Source: Limnanthes douglasii subsp. nivea (taxonomy: Eukaryota; Streptophyta; Magnoliopsida; Brassicales; Limnanthaceae). From it: 64,000 bases of DNA. The notes under the pieces were generated by a model. It did not search any database. It was given only the letters and a program-made list of their open reading frames with translations, and had not been told where the DNA came from. Made by a program: the position numbers and the translations under genes. Numbering within the stretch: the first letter of the stretch is position 1; each line of letters starts with the position of its first letter. The stretch is taken from positions 68,968,352 through 69,032,351 of the forward strand of contig JAUPFV010000004.1 of NCBI GenBank assembly GCA_036936605.1. Direction: 5' to 3'. This document shows, piece after piece, positions 25,601 through 40,100 of the stretch.

Positions 25601-28600
25601 TTGCAATGGCGGTTTTCCGACGAATGGGTTTTTCGAGTTTCTAAATATTAATATTTGTGAGGAAATTTAGAAACTATATAGATATTCTCGGAATTTTTGA
25701 GCTAAGCATTATACGATGAGTATTGTGCAGTATCCATTAGTAGTTAGATGGGTAGGAAATATGCAAACATTTAACAAATCTTGGATGAATCTAGAAAGAG
25801 GTAATCAAAGACCCAATGATATACGGAAATAAAGAAACAGGCTTCTTCTTTTCTGTTTTGATAGATTAATTCATCAGTTTAGAAACACGAGTAATATATC
25901 ATCAGGAAACCCTTATTCATTTTCAACGAGTTGATGTTCGTCTTCAATCATATTCTTCAAGGTTCTAAATAATTTACCAAAAAGTTAGTTTATAAATTAT
26001 TTTTCCAAAATCTACACGAGAAGGTTTGTTCATTACTTGTTTGGAAGGTCTTTTTCTTTTAAGAACCATTTATGGATAAAAAGAAGAAACTTTATCGGTA
26101 GGGTTTTCAAACTGATTAAGTCTCTATTTTTTTTTTAACAAAAGATCATGAAAACAAAATTTTAGGCCCAACAAGGGGTTCATGAGAAGAGGAATTAAGG
26201 TTAATACTACAGTTCAAATGGTGAAGTGTGAAGTAAGAATTTCTATTACGAAATTAGGGATTTACCAACAAATCAATAATATTTATTATATTATAACCAT
26301 ATTTTATTAGAAATCAGAACATGCATGAAAAAGATAAAGAGAGGAATCGATGTAGAAAATACCTACCGAAAGGATTCGAATACGAAGATGGATTTTTCGA
26401 TATAATTATGGATTTACTTGCATAAAATCTGAGTCGTTTGATAAAAGTAGGATCAATGGTAAAATAGAGTTCATATATTTAAAAATAATAAAACGATTTA
26501 ATTTTCTAAATAGTGAAATGATTTTTAAATGCTTCTGAATTCATAAGTGGTTAATATTATAATTAATTACACATATAAGTGATTTAGTAAAATTTTGTGA
26601 ATGCCATAACTTTTAAATAAAATTAACTCTTAATGTTACCTTCTTTACTTATTTAGTAGTGTTTGAAAATTGTTTTAGAAAATTAAATCATGGACTAGAG
26701 GAGTCGTTATAATCTTATATTCTATAGATGGTATATATTTTTTATAATGACGATGTAAATATATAACTAAAATAACAAAAATATAACATGCATTTCATAA
26801 GAGAAAAACGAAAAACGAAAGACAGGGTCGAATATATACGAGATGATGATCACAAAAATACAAGATGCGGGTTGCGAAATAAAACACAAGTCCAAATTCA
26901 TAAGGTGCAGAGAGAGTGAGCTAAAATGGAAAAAGAGAAGTGGAAAAGTATGATTAGGATTGTATGACAAAAATATTTTTGTACCAAAAATTCTGAAGAA
27001 TGGATAACAAAAACAAAAAAGACAACTAAGAAGAAGGAGAATGATTAGGAGGAAATTATCGTTAAAACTATATTGTGGATATATTTGTAATTTTAAGAAT
27101 GTATGATATTTAAATAACAATATAAAATTTTATGAGATTGCGTTAGAAATTATTCAGTTGGAAAATAGAATTAAAAATCATTAGCTATTGATATTTCTGT
27201 TTAAAGAATAATCCTATTAAATATAAAAAAAATGGAAAACAATTCTCAACCCAATATTAAAGCATTCAAAATAAATTTTAATGATTTTTATAGTAACATT
27301 AAAATATGAAACTGTATTTTTTTTTACTTGGTTTTATATTTGTGTCCAATACATTATTCAGAGTTCCTAAAAATTGACATCCAATTTTTAAATAAGGTGT
27401 CATAAATAACCTCCTGCCAATTTTTAAATAAGGTGTCATCATGTTCACCAAAGGGATCAAATTTTCTGTTATTACGACTTTATAGATACTTAATTCAACT
27501 CATGGTGAATATAGCCCTATTCTTTGATGGTATCAGACTTTATGTGGCTTCCCAATTGCTTTTAATACATCAAAAATTGCTTCCCCATTGTACATATATT
27601 CAAGTAAGTTTGCTAGAGAAATCCACATGAGTTATGGAAGATTCATACTTAAGGTTAAAGTGAGGGTTTCATTTTAAAACTTCATATGCGGAAATGCTTA
27701 GGGTCGCAAAGGGAAGGATTACAATCACATATGGACCCACATTTCATTAGAACTTGTGGACTTATCATAATTTGGCTATTAACGAATGTTTTGAGTTGGA
27801 CTAAAATCTTGTCATGTCTTGTGTTGTATAGCAAATTGACATGTTGCTTCCTTTCTTGATACGAGCATTGATGTCAAGTGATTCTTTTAGTTTTCCAATA
27901 GTCGCTTCTGCATAGGTTTGGGTATTTGAAATAGATTATTGGTTTTTATTTTTTTGTAAATAAAGGTTTATTGAAAACGTTATATGGGCCTAAGATTGAG
28001 TATTTGATGAGTAAAATACTGTGATTTTGTGACAAAACTAGCATTTAATAAGAAGCTGTGATTTTGTGATAAAACTTACATTTTGTGGTTAATTGATCAG
28101 AAACTTAATTTGACAGAGGAGGAAAGTCCTCAACATTCAATAAATCCGAAGTGTTTTCGGAAATAATTTTGGATCTCGTGAAGATAATTTGAAAGGAGGG
28201 TGATGGGCGGGTTTTCCTTTGTCGTGGGAGCTCGTCTCCTGCATTCTTAATAATGTGAATAAAGAAATGGTGGTGGTCGGCGCATAAAAAATTAAGAAAA
28301 AAATAAAGACTTCCATTCGGTTAGGTGTTCTACCGAATTAGTAGCTTTTCAAAGATATATTTTTTTCCAAAACATATTATTCATAACATCTCACAAAAGC
28401 ATTTATCTTTTTAAATATTTTAAACATTTAAAAACTATATTAATAGATTAGATGTTTTAAAGAAAATGCCTCAAAACAAATTGATATAATATTTAAAAAA
28501 TGGTTGAAACCTCCTAAAAAACTATCTAATTTAAAAAGTCAATGAATTTGTAATATATATATATATATATATATGAACCGAAAAAAATCCAAAATTAAAA

Positions 28601-29585
28601 ACAAAATTTTCAAACTTGAACTATTTATAAAAAACTTTAAAAGAAATATTCTAAAACAAATCTATCCAATTTGCATTAACAAAATGATCCAACAAATATA
28701 TAGGTTATTTTTTTTGGTTCGATAATAAATGTAATTATACATAAAGAGGACGTTAATCAAGACATTTGTGAAAGGTAGTTGATTTACATATATGTGCACA
28801 AAACAAATTGGTGTCTTTTGGAAAACATCACACCCTTACAATTGGTGCGTAAAACCCTAATGTATATATACCGTTGGAGAGCACACATTTTGCATATCCA
28901 AGTAAAAAGAAAAGTGTTTCTCATCAGTGCATTTGTCAATTACATCCAAATGAATTCCTCTGTAACAATTTGTTCTGTCCCTTCTCTTTATGAAAAAAAT
29001 TATACTGTTTCAAAAGAATATTTTGAAGTTTTTTATGAAGTGGACATCATCCTTTTCACTAGATTCGTGTTGTACTTAGGGCGTGACATGGCAGAGTCAA
29101 TCCAGGTGATGGGATTCCTCCTATTTCTGGAACACGAGGATAAGACACGGAACTTGGTGGCTGACTTGTGCGAAGATGACGATGAAACAATCAGCGCCCT
29201 AGCAGAGGAAGTGTCCTTATGTCTTAGATGCATCAAGAGTGAAGAGTGGCCTTTCATTGAAGGGCACGACGAGGGTATGATCCCTATTATTCAAAGTAGA
29301 CTAAGGAACAAAAACCTTGATCTCAAATTCTTTCATTATCACCGAGTGGAGATCGTAGACACGGTTATGAAGAATGTGAACAACATTTGCTTGAGAGCAT
29401 TTGCGGATGTCATTGCCAATATTACACAAAATCATTGTGGCCAAGTCATTAACCCACCTAATATTCACCCATCCTCCCCTGAAAATGAGATGTTTAATGG
29501 CATAAGTATCAGCCAATATGGATATAACCATCCGGACATTATGCAGTCAGAAATATGTGCCCTTCGGGAGAGGGATATTCTGGAG
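22086..29585 (+). repeat. Array unit 4 (long form)
   Basis: Near-identical to unit 3 over most of its length, including the 7-base intron duplication. The 1081-bp segment is at 24164-25244. It ends in copy D, which lacks the exon 1 deletion, so the B/C damage stops within this unit's 3' part. No gene recognised in 25245-28851. Confidence 0.9.
23891..24205 (-). pseudogene. Minus-strand decayed gene, last exon (unit 4)
   Basis: Equivalent of 9067-9381, open across 104 codons; upstream coding-like text, broken by stops, reaches 25244. Confidence 0.4.
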
Positions 29586-30111
29586 AGTCAAAGGAACAAA
29601 TCACAAGCGGGAGAAACCTTTGAACCTGCAAATGATAGAACAATGTTTCTCACTTTCTCAAAAGGGTATCCTCTTTCACACATACAAGTCAGAGAATTTT
29701 TTACAAGGTCAGTATATCCCACATAATTTTGTAAAGTTCTTTAAAGGCCTGTCAATCAAAACATAATTCGTATAACAAAATTTTGAAAAAAGAAACTGTT
29801 ACTTATTAATGAAGTTAATTTCCAGTAAAAATGCATTTTGGCATTTGTAGGTCAGTACATACATATAATCTGTCTATGTGCTTTGCTCCTTCTGAAACTT
29901 TTTATACTAATGTTTAAAATACTGCTATAACAGGAAATTTGGGGATTGCATAGAAACTATTCGTATGCAAAGAGTAGACGTACGTGAGCAGTCGCTGTAT
30001 GCACGTGTTGTGCTCCGAACTGCTCCAATGCTCCAAGCAGTGCTTGGCGGAGTCGCCAAGGCCAAGTTCACTATTAATGGCAAGCATGTTCGGGCTCGCA
30101 AATATGTCTAA
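29088..30111 (+). CDS. RRM-like domain protein, copy D (intact)
   Basis: Exons 29088-29707 and 29934-30111, 265 residues. Exon 1 encodes the same protein as copy A. In exon 2 residue 217 is Arg instead of His (attcGtatg) and residue 261 is Ala. The intron carries the 7-base duplication seen in copies B and C. The leader frame is open upstream as in copy A. Telo-box and TATA lie at 28852-28870. It is the last copy before the inserted Mutator-like element. Confidence 0.7.
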
Positions 30112-31279
30112 ACCTATCCGATAGTGTTGGAGGATTAATACATCATTCCGCCTTTGGTTCAAAGTGCAACAAATGAGTTTATTTTTTGTCCGTGTTTTAA
30201 TTTTCTTTCAGTGTAGGGTTCTTTTTCTTCATTTATAAAAAATAAAATTTTGATGAAGATTTTGGTTTTAAAACAAAGTGTATGAGTATTGGTTGGAGAT
30301 GGGTATTTTCTACCGTCCAAATACCTAATATAATAGGTTTTCTTTTTCATAACTTTCTTGGACTCCGTTTCCATATGTAGCATTTGATTTATCTTCTGTT
30401 TCAAATTTTATTTTTTTATATTAAAAATCGGATATGGCCATGAATAGAGCAACGACCATTTCTATGATAAAAGTTTTAATTATATTATTTTTTATTTAGT
30501 CCGTTGTTAATCAAATAACGTTAGAAATCAAAATGCGCCACTTCAGACACAAAACACAATAAAAAAATCAAAAATAGAAAAAATGGGTAAACAATAATGT
30601 CTATCTCTGCGGATGCTAACTTAAGAAAAAACGTTTCACTGTGATAAAAGAATGTGACAATTATCTTTTCTATAACCCTAGAGATCTAGTTATAGTGGAT
30701 TAAATGGATAACATATAATGGTTGTTCGTGTAATGGATCTAATATTGTAAACCTCGTGAATAATGGACTCATTCTCAAAAAATATTTTATATGATACCAA
30801 TATCTTTTGGTCACTATCACCAAATAAACGTTTCGTTCATCTTATTTTGTCAAATACCCTTAAGGCATCCACTTGATGGGAACCCCAATTCGTTTTAGAG
30901 AATCTCGTTTTTGTCTAAGTGATACAGCCTTAGAATTATATAAGTTGGATTCTCGTGTGTAGTTATTATATTTAGCAACAAAACAATAGCTTTGGCTAAA
31001 TATAATTGTATGTAACTTAAATTATTATTATAAATTAACATTCTTATTTTTATATAACAAAATAAGAATTGTTTAGCAACCAACTTTTTTTATTTGTCAT
31101 AATTTTATTTTAATTTTTCTTATTTATAAATTAAATATTTCTAATTGACCAATTAAAATATTAAAATTCTATTTATAAATTTAATATTTGTAATTAATTA
31201 ATTATAATATTAAATTTAAATAACGAGAGTTCTCTCGCCAAGTAAATTCAAATTATAAGCTAAAATAGATACTCAAACA

Positions 31280-31282
<3 letters not shown>

Positions 31283-31352
<70 letters not shown>
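31283..31352. repeat. Expanded AT microsatellite (about 70 bp)
   Basis: About 34 TA dinucleotides, against roughly 10-18 at the equivalent site in other units (near 2566, 8959, 16368, 23784, 51507 and 57878). Confidence 0.95.
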
Positions 31353-31354
<2 letters not shown>

Positions 31355-31438
31355 GTTTACAAAAACTAGGCTTTATAAGAACAACTATTAAATTCTATAT
31401 TTATCAAAATTAATAAATCACATAAAATCTAACACATT

Positions 31439-31753
31439 TCAACAACCAATTTGGTGGGTCACTACTATTGAGATTGGTGTCTTTAAAAACAGCGTTAATG
31501 AATTTTTTTTATTCGATTTTTTGAATTGTTTATCTTGTTCACTATCCTTTAATTGCATAACTTCTCTATTTTTTGACGAAGAAGATATAGTAAATTGAGA
31601 ATTATTTGACTGAGAAAAAAATCTACCAAGACTAGGAATAACATTACCCGGTTTTAAACTAATCTTAATATTTGTTGAAACATTCGGATACGAATCAGAT
31701 AAAGAAGTATCGGGAGCACTTTTGTTTTTGTGATATAAATCAGAAATAAAGTA
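31439..31753 (-). pseudogene. Minus-strand decayed gene, last exon (unit 5)
   Basis: Equivalent of 9067-9381 with stop and acceptor kept; broken coding-like text continues to 32792. Confidence 0.4.
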
Positions 31754-34700
31754 CTAAAGAAAATACGAAATTCACGAGTCGTGAATGAGGAGATAAGAAG
31801 ATCATATAAAATAAAATCACAAATGATGCAACCTATGTATATAGAAAATGAAAAAGTAATATTCATATTAATCATGTATAATTTTTAAAAATAACTGCAT
31901 CAAAATGATTATGTCAAATTAAATAATTATATATAAGTCAATAATAAAATATACTACATAGTAATGTATATACATGCACAAATGACAAAGTTACAAGAAA
32001 TTTATGTTCAAATTCAGGTAACGAAGAGAGAAATATAATAAAGAATAACCGAAACCAACCAATAAATTGAGTCATGAATGAGTTTTAGAAAGATTTGCAA
32101 TGTTCATCAAAAAATTAATTGTTTGCTCGCCAAAAGAGGTGGAATTTAGTTTTCAACAAAACTTCATCAAAAGTGGAAGGATTTTTCTTGCTAGAAGGAG
32201 GGAACTTGTCAAAAGTAGTATGATTTTATTCTTCATAGCATGGATTGCATCATAAACTGAAGCATTCTTATTGTTAGGTCAAAGTATTCGCCACAGGTGG
32301 TGATATTTTTATTACTAGTAACAACGGTTGTATTAGGGTAGAAGTATTTTTCTTATTGGGAGCAGAGAACTCGTGAGAAATAGAAAGACATTTCTTCTTG
32401 AAAACTGGCACCACGTCGAATCTTTTTGAGTCTTCGTATCTTTTCCTTGAGAGATTCTTCTAGTTGTGCAGTTTTCCTTTGAGAAGTGTTAAGATTGTCA
32501 TTATTATGAAAAGGATTAATAACACGGTCATGTTTTATTTTTTCGCAGATAAAGTTGTTGAGAGTATCATCAAAATCAACATCTTGGAGAGATTATTATG
32601 CATTATGGTCACGTTTATTTTTCCGACAAACAATCTTGTTAGGAGAAGCATCATCAATACTTGTTTATGTTTTCTTAGAACATTCAATCTGAAACCGAAT
32701 TCGTTTTTGTTACACATTCGTTGAAGAAGAATACCTTGAACATATTAAGTAGTAGTTTCTTCTCCGGCTGTAGTAGGAGTAACATTTCCATCATAAGTTA
32801 TGGTCAGTTATCGAACAGATAAAACCAAGTAACGAGAAATTTTGTACTATAAAATGGAGGGATACGTAAGATACCAAACCGAGTAAGAAGCAAATAATAG
32901 GTTTAGGTTTGATAGATGATTTATGTCAAAACCTTCATAAATATTTCTAAACAACTTCTAATAACTAGTAGAATATACAAAAGAGTGAAATACAAAAGAG
33001 AAACGTGAGTAAGCATGCAACAAAAAAAGAAGTTAAAATGTAATTAGAAAATCTTATATTATGTGTGTTCATCCAGCTTCATTCGATTTGACCATACTCT
33101 TGTTCAGTTAAATATTATGTTTTCTCGGTTACAAAAATTAAGGTGGTTTTGCAATGGCGGTTTTCCGACGAATGGGTTTTTCGAGTTTCTAAATATTAAT
33201 ATTTGTGAGGAAATTTAGAAACTATATAGATATTCTCGGAATTTTTGAGCTAAGCATTATACGATGAGTATTGTGCAGTATCCATTAGTAGTTAGATGGG
33301 TAGGAAATATGCAAACATTTAACAAATCTTGGATGAATCTAGAAAGAGGTAATCAAAGACCCAATGATATACGGAAATAAAGAAACAGGCTTCTTCTTTT
33401 CTGTTTTGATAGATTAATTCATCAGTTTAGAAACACGAGTAATATATCATCAGGAAACCCTTATTCATTTTCAACGAGTTGATGTTCGTCTTCAATCATA
33501 TTCTTCAAGGTTCTAAATAATTTACCAAAAAGTTAGTTTATAAATTATTTTTCCAAAATCTACACGAGAAGGTTTGTTCATTACTTGTTTGGAAGGTCTT
33601 TTTCTTTTAAGAACCATTTATGGATAAAAAGAAGAAACTTTATCGGTAGGGTTTTCAAACTGATTAAGTCTCTATTTTTTTTTTAACAAAAGATCATGAA
33701 AACAAAATTTTAGGCCCAACAAGGGGTTCATGAGAAGAGGAATTAAGGTTAATACTACAGTTCAAATGGTGAAGTGTGAAGTAAGAATTTCTATTACGAA
33801 ATTAGGGATTTACCAACAAATCAATAATATTTATTATATTATAACCATATTTTATTAGAAATCAGAACATGCATGAAAAAGATAAAGAGAGAAATCGATG
33901 TAGAAAATACCTACCGAAAGGATTCGAATACGAAGATGGATTTTTCGATATAATTATGGATTTACTTGCATAAAATCTGAGTCGTTTGATAAAAGTAGGA
34001 TCAATGGTAAAATAGAGTTCATATATTTAAAAATAATAAAACGATTTAATTTTCTAAATAGTGAAATGATTTTTAAATGCTTCTGAATTCATAAGTGGTT
34101 AATATTATAATTAATTACACATATAAGTGATTTAGTAAAATTTTGTGAATGCCATAACTTTTAAATAAAATTAACTCTTAATGTTACCTTCTTTACTTAT
34201 TTAGTAGTGTTTGAAAATTGTTTTAGAAAATTAAATCATGGACTAGAGGAGTCGTTATAATCTTATATTCTATAGATGGTATATATTTTTTATAATGACG
34301 ATGTAAATATATATCTAAAATAACAAAAATATAACATGCATTTCATAAGAGAAAAACGAAAAACGAAAGACAGGGTCGAATATATACGAGATGATGATCA
34401 CAAAAATACAAGATACGGGTTGCGAAATAAAACACAAGTCCAAATTCATAAGGTGAAGAGAGAGTGAGCTAAAATGGAAAAAGAGAAGTGGAAAAGTATG
34501 ATTAGGATTGTATGACAAAAATATTTTTGTACCAAAAATTCTGAAGAATGGATAACAAAAACAAAAAAGACAACTAAGAAGAAGGAGAATGATTAGGAGG
34601 AAATTATCGTTAAAACTATATTGTGGATATATTTGTAATTTTAAGAATGTATGATATTTAAATAACAATATAAAATTTTATGAGATTGCGTTAGAAATTA

Positions 34701-36027
34701 TTCAGTTGGAAAATGGAATTAAAAATCATTAGCTATTGATATTTCTGTTTAAACAATAATCCTATTAAATATAAAAAAATGGAAAACAATTCTCAACCCA
34801 ATATTAAAGCATTCAAAATAAATTTTAATGATTTTTAGAGTAACATTAAAATATGAAACTGTTTTTTTTTTTACTTGGTTTTATATTTGTGTCCAATACA
34901 TTATTCAGAGTTCCTAAAAATTGACATCCAATTTTTAAATAAGGTGTCATAAATAACCTCCTGCCAATTTTTAAATAAGGTGTCATCATGTTCACCAAAG
35001 GGATCAAATTTTCTGTTATTACGACTTTATAGATACTTAATTCAACTCATGGTGAATATAGCCCTATTCTTTGATGGTATCAGACTTTATGTGGCTTCCC
35101 AATTGCTTTTAATACATCGAAAATTGCTTCCCCATTGTACATATATTCAAGTAAGTTTGCTAGAGAAATCCACATGAGTTATGGAAGATTCATACTTAAG
35201 GTTAAAGTGAGGGTTTCATTTTAAAACTTCATATGCGGAAATGCTTATGGTCGCAAAGGGAAGGATTACAATCACATATGGACCCACATTTCATTAGAAC
35301 TTGTGGACTTATCATAATTTGGCTATTAACGAATGTTTTGAGTTGGACTAAAATCTTGTCATGTCTTGTGTTGTATAGCAAATTGACATGTTGCTTCCTT
35401 TCTTGATACGAGCATTGATGTCAAGTGATTCTTTTAGTTTTCCAATAGTCGCTTCTGCATAGGTTTGGGTATTTGAAATAGATTATTGGTTTTTATTTTT
35501 TTGTAAATAAAGGTTTATTGAAAACGTTATATGGGCCTAAGATTGAGTATTTGATGAGTAAAATACTGTGATTTTGTGACAAAACTAGCATTTAATAAGA
35601 AGCTGTGATTTTGTGATAAAACTTACATTTTGTGGTTAATTGATCAGAAACTTAATTTGACAGAGGAGGAAAGTCCTCAACATTCAATAAATCCGAAGTG
35701 TTTTCGGAAATAATTTTGGATCTCGTGAAGATAATTTGAAAGGAGGGTGATGGGCGGGTTTTCCTTTGTCGTGGGAGCTCGTCTCCTGCATTCTTAATAA
35801 TGTGAATAAGGAAATGGTGGTGGTCGGCGCAAAAAAAATTAAGAAAAAAATAAAGACTTCCATTCGGTTAGGTGTTCTACCGAATTAGTAGCTTTTCAAA
35901 GATATATTTTTTTCCAAAACATATTATTCATAACATGTCACAAAAGCAGTTATCTTTTTAAATATTTTAAACATTTAAAAACTATATTAATAGATTAGAT
36001 GTTTTAAAGAAAATGCCTCAAAACAAA

Positions 36028-36036
36028 TTGATATAA
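36028..36036. repeat. Target-site duplication, left copy
   Basis: TTGATATAA occurs once in uninterrupted units (for example in aaattgatataatattt) and flanks the element on both sides. Nine bases is the standard Mutator-superfamily duplication length. Confidence 0.95.
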
Positions 36037-36066
36037 GAGAAAAGTACCCCTAAATACCTTCTCAAC
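36037..36066 (+). repeat. Left degenerate terminal inverted repeat
   Basis: Begins GAGAAAAGTACCCC; matches the reverse complement of 48688-48717 at 20 of 30 positions, including the blocks TAA and TACCTT. Confidence 0.7.
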
Positions 36067-36151
36067 TATCAAATACCAAGATGGTACCCGTTTTTGGACT
36101 AGTTTCAAAAACTACCTAGAGCCATAATATGGACAATTATACCCTTTAGGG

Positions 36152-36160
36152 TATAAAAGG
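36152..36160 (+). promoter_or_regulatory. TATA box near left end of the MULE
   Basis: TATAAAAGG, 116 bp inside the left end and pointing inward toward the Ulp1-like gene. A mirror-image TATA box lies at the right end (48560-48568). Confidence 0.5.
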
Positions 36161-36165
36161 GGTTA

Positions 36166-37175
36166 TTTTCTTGAAACCCACTTTTTTTCACCTTCTAATC
36201 AGACTTTTAGGTTCCAATTTCCCCCCCACTTTCACATTTCCAAATTTGAGGAGAGAGAAACATGTTTTACGAGAGCGAAACCAAAAGCCATTTTTGGAAG
36301 GTTACGTACCGGCAAACCACGACTGAATCTGTTTCTGTTCCGATTTTGTTGCCCCCTACCGGCGAACCACCGGCGACTAGTAAGCAGCTTCTCTGTCACT
36401 CCTCTGATAGTTCTGACATCCACCGGCGAAAAACCGGCGACAACTAACCAGTTTTTTTCTCTCTGTTCCTTATATCAGGCACCTACCGGCGCACCAGCAC
36501 TGTCTCTGTCTCTGGTTCGATATTTGGAACCACAACCGGCGAGCATCCAACTGCGACGAAGTTTCCGTCGAACCGAACAGTCGCCTTCAAACCAAATCAG
36601 GTATGTGTTCGATTCGTATGCGTTGATGTGTAGGTTTTCGAACCCAATGATAGTCCATGCTGTATGATGTGTAATACTCCGGTAGAAACGTAAGGTCATT
36701 TGTTACTGTTGCTCGACTGGACGACGTTACGTGATAGTTGTATTGGTAGTGAGGATGGTGTTGTTGTAATCATTGTGAGGCTGATGTTTTAAGCATTGTC
36801 AGGCTGATGTTTTAAGCATTGTGAGTTTGCGTAAGGTTGGTCCATGTCTAGCAATATGGGCTTTATTATCTATCAGTACAACTATCAGGTTTATGAGGCT
36901 GATCGTTAACGTGTTAGATCTTGTGTAACAGCTATAGGGATGCTGTTCCAAATGTTGTGAGTGTATGCAGGTATCGTCATACATCTAGAAATGTATATTG
37001 TATTATATATCAGGGTCTGATAGTAGTTTACATGTAAGACAGCACGTCTAGGGGATAAGTATAAGTTTCAGGTCACTTATACGAATCTTCATAATGCAGT
37101 GGCTGCTTAGTATTATTGTTTTAGTTACCATGTGAATTACTAACTAGCTTATTATGTGAACGTTGACAGGTTAAA
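36166..37175 (+). other. Leader of the Ulp1-like gene with a probable 5'UTR intron
   Basis: From the TATA box to the ATG at 37176. A good donor (aaatcag|GTATGTG at 36601) and acceptor (gttgacag at 37169) suggest a leader intron that ends six bases before the ATG. A short ORF at 36262-36447 would be an upstream ORF. The first 300 bases are relatively GC-rich, with repeated ACCGGCGA words (36308-36545). Confidence 0.45.
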
Positions 37176-40100
37176 ATGACAGGAGTATTCTACCGCTCGG
37201 GATTGGTTGGCATAATCAACGTCCTGAGACGAGATATAATCAAAGCTGAACACATCGAGGCTGCTCGCGGAACCCCTTTCTACACCTTCCTCAAAACCTC
37301 GTACGACCTGAGGAACGAAACTCTGAAGCTTAAAAAGTTCCACCACTTGATCGAGGCGATCTGTGGTTTATACGACGTCAGATGGAAGGCTTTCAAGATT
37401 GGACAAAAGCGTGTAAGGCTGACCAAGAAAGACGTTCAGGCAATCTTTGGCCTGAGACACGGTAACGAAGAGATGCCGATGAGCAAATCAGGTGGATTTA
37501 TCGCTCGGTACGCCAAGGGAGCAGAGTTAGATTCGACTTTGATGAAGAAATATTTTTTGAGTCCAAGGACGAGGAGAAGCGGGCCAACGAACGACAAATC
37601 AGTGTCAAACGCGTTAATAAAGGTAAATAGAGTATGTTTGAATGTAGTTGTTTTGTAGTTCGTACTGCAGGCTGTGCTGGTTGATGAAATCCAGGGACAT
37701 TTTCACATCACTATAAATAGATTGATATAAATAGCAAGCTATGAATACTAACATATCAGAGATAGTGTAACATTAAAAGAACTGTCCATGTAGACCTAAT
37801 TTATAAGATGTAAACATAGATAGCAAGTTGGAATGGACTAAATATCAGACGGTACCAGCATAGATAGCAATGTAGCCAGCGATAGATATCAGAGTATGTA
37901 ACAAATGTAAGTAATGTTATATACGAAACAGAAAACAAAGCCTGATGTATGCAGATCTGTAAAGTATCGGCCTTGAATAGATTGGATATCAGAGGGTAGC
38001 AGCATAGATAGCAATGTAAACGTGTATAGATATCAGAGTATGTTTACAAACAACTATGGTATATATGCAATCATATATCTAATGTCTTATTAGTTGTGGA
38101 TGCCTTTAATTGTTCTTTCTGTATTGTTGTTATGATTTTGGATGTTTTTGTAGGAAGCAATCGAGAAAGCAGTTAGAGAATGAGGGGAGGATGAAGCGAG
38201 CGATGTGGCTAGGCTACTGATACTTTTCATATGCTCGAAACTTTTCTTTTCAGTGTCGGGCGATGTAATCGGGTGGACAGCAATCTTCTACGTGGAGAAT
38301 CTTGACAAGATAAATGACTATGACTGGTCTGGAGCAATCTTGGATAAGCTTCACAAATCGCTGGACAAATGTATTAAGGCCGGGCATCCTTCAAGAGTTA
38401 TCGGATGCGTTTCTTTTCTTTTTGTAAGTATAGCTAGTTATGATCAGCCTGTCTGTTAGGAAAATGTTTATTTTAATAGTTAGTTTTGTTCTGTGCAGCC
38501 GTTTCTTATGGAGCATATTTCTATAAATGTCGACATACCAAGGCCTTACATAATACCTAGATGTTACAAGTGGTGGGGGCTAGAGGGCAAGGAGTCGACA
38601 TTCGAAATGATCCAGATGGTCGGTGAGCTCAGGGACGACGAGGTATGTTGTGGTATAGTAGATATATCGTAGTAGTATAATACATATATCAGTGATGATT
38701 ATAATATTTTGCTGCTAAATGAACATTATACTGTATCTCCTAGGTTGTCTGCGGGGAGTTGGTGTTTACAGCATCGGAATGTTTTGTTTATGGAGTAAAT
38801 GATTCGCGGATAAGGTGGGAAGGGGCTGGTGAACCAAGCGAAGAGAGGAGTAGGAAAAGAAAGAAATCTATTGCGAACAGAAGTTCAATAAGGAAGGAAG
38901 ATGACGGAGCTGGTAGTAAGAAGATAAGACGTTCAATGATTGAGGTTGAAGATGATGTTACGGTGGGGGAGTTCATTGTGGAGAGGAAGGCAAGAGTTGG
39001 TAAAAACAAAGGGGAGAGGTTGAAGAACCGGAAAAAACGTAGGTCTAGTATGATTCCTAGTTTTGGAGTGCTGTCGCAGTCGGTACTGCGCGATAGCAAA
39101 AAACTGAAAAAAAGGAGCCGGTTGCGGCGGTTGAAAGTTGAGAACAAGAGGCTTAAAACATGCCTTGATGAAAGAAACGAAGAGGTTAGTGCTAGCATGC
39201 TTTCTAAGTACTACTAACATCTGTATGGTTGTTAAAATGAAGTTGTCTATCAATAAAGTATTCTGTAACTATCAGTGTTGTAAATAATGTAACAATTTCG
39301 TATGCTCGTTTGAATCAGGTTGAAAAATTGAAGAAAGATTTGGAGGACCTTAAAGAAAAGCTGGAGATGGTCGACTCAAGAGTGGATGGTGAGGATCAAC
39401 AACTGTTGTTGACCTTATCCTCGCCATTTTGCCGCTACGATGAGGATGCTACTGAAACCTTAGATGCACGCATTGCTGAGAAGGTGGTTAAGGAAACACT
39501 GGTTTACAAAAGAACTCGGAGGCATGTAGTAACTGAAACAGACAAAGCAACGGAAGAAGACGGCGTTGATGGGGAGGATAAAACAGAAGAACAAGAGGAG
39601 CTTGACAAAGCTAAGCAAAAAGAAAAACATTGCTCGGAGGAGGACAAAGAAGAAGTTGATGGAGGGGGTGTTCAATCCGAAACACGTGTTGAACCAATGG
39701 AAGAGAGTACTACACATGATGTTGTTGCTGTTGATGTGTTTAGGAAGCCAAAAGGGACTATCACAAGTGGTTGTGACGCTGGTAATGGGAAACGGGATGT
39801 GGCAGAAGAATTACCACCCCTAACTCATGCTGCCGGTGCGCAAAATGTAGTTTTGGTACCTGCACAGGGACCTGGAGTTGGAAACAACGAGGTCGAACAG
39901 CAGCAGCTGACGGTGGACGGGATTGATTTGTTGGACGAAGTATCAAACGAAGGAACGAAAACAATGGAACGACAGTTGGCGGAGTCGCCAAAAAACGTCG
40001 ATGAAGGAAATAATGCAGAGAGCGGTGAGGACAAAGGAGAAGATAAAATAGTAGTAGCAACTACATTGTTGGAGATAGCAGCAACAGAACAACAGGTTCC

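Noticed and set aside
36262..36447. 61-codon ORF near the MULE left end
   Set aside because: Lies in the leader, with no domain and no splice link to the Ulp1-like frame; at most an upstream ORF.
38788..39198. 136-codon minus-strand ORF inside the MULE
   Set aside because: Antisense shadow of the Lys/Arg/Glu-rich exon 4 of the Ulp1-like gene; Leu/Ser/Phe-rich as expected.
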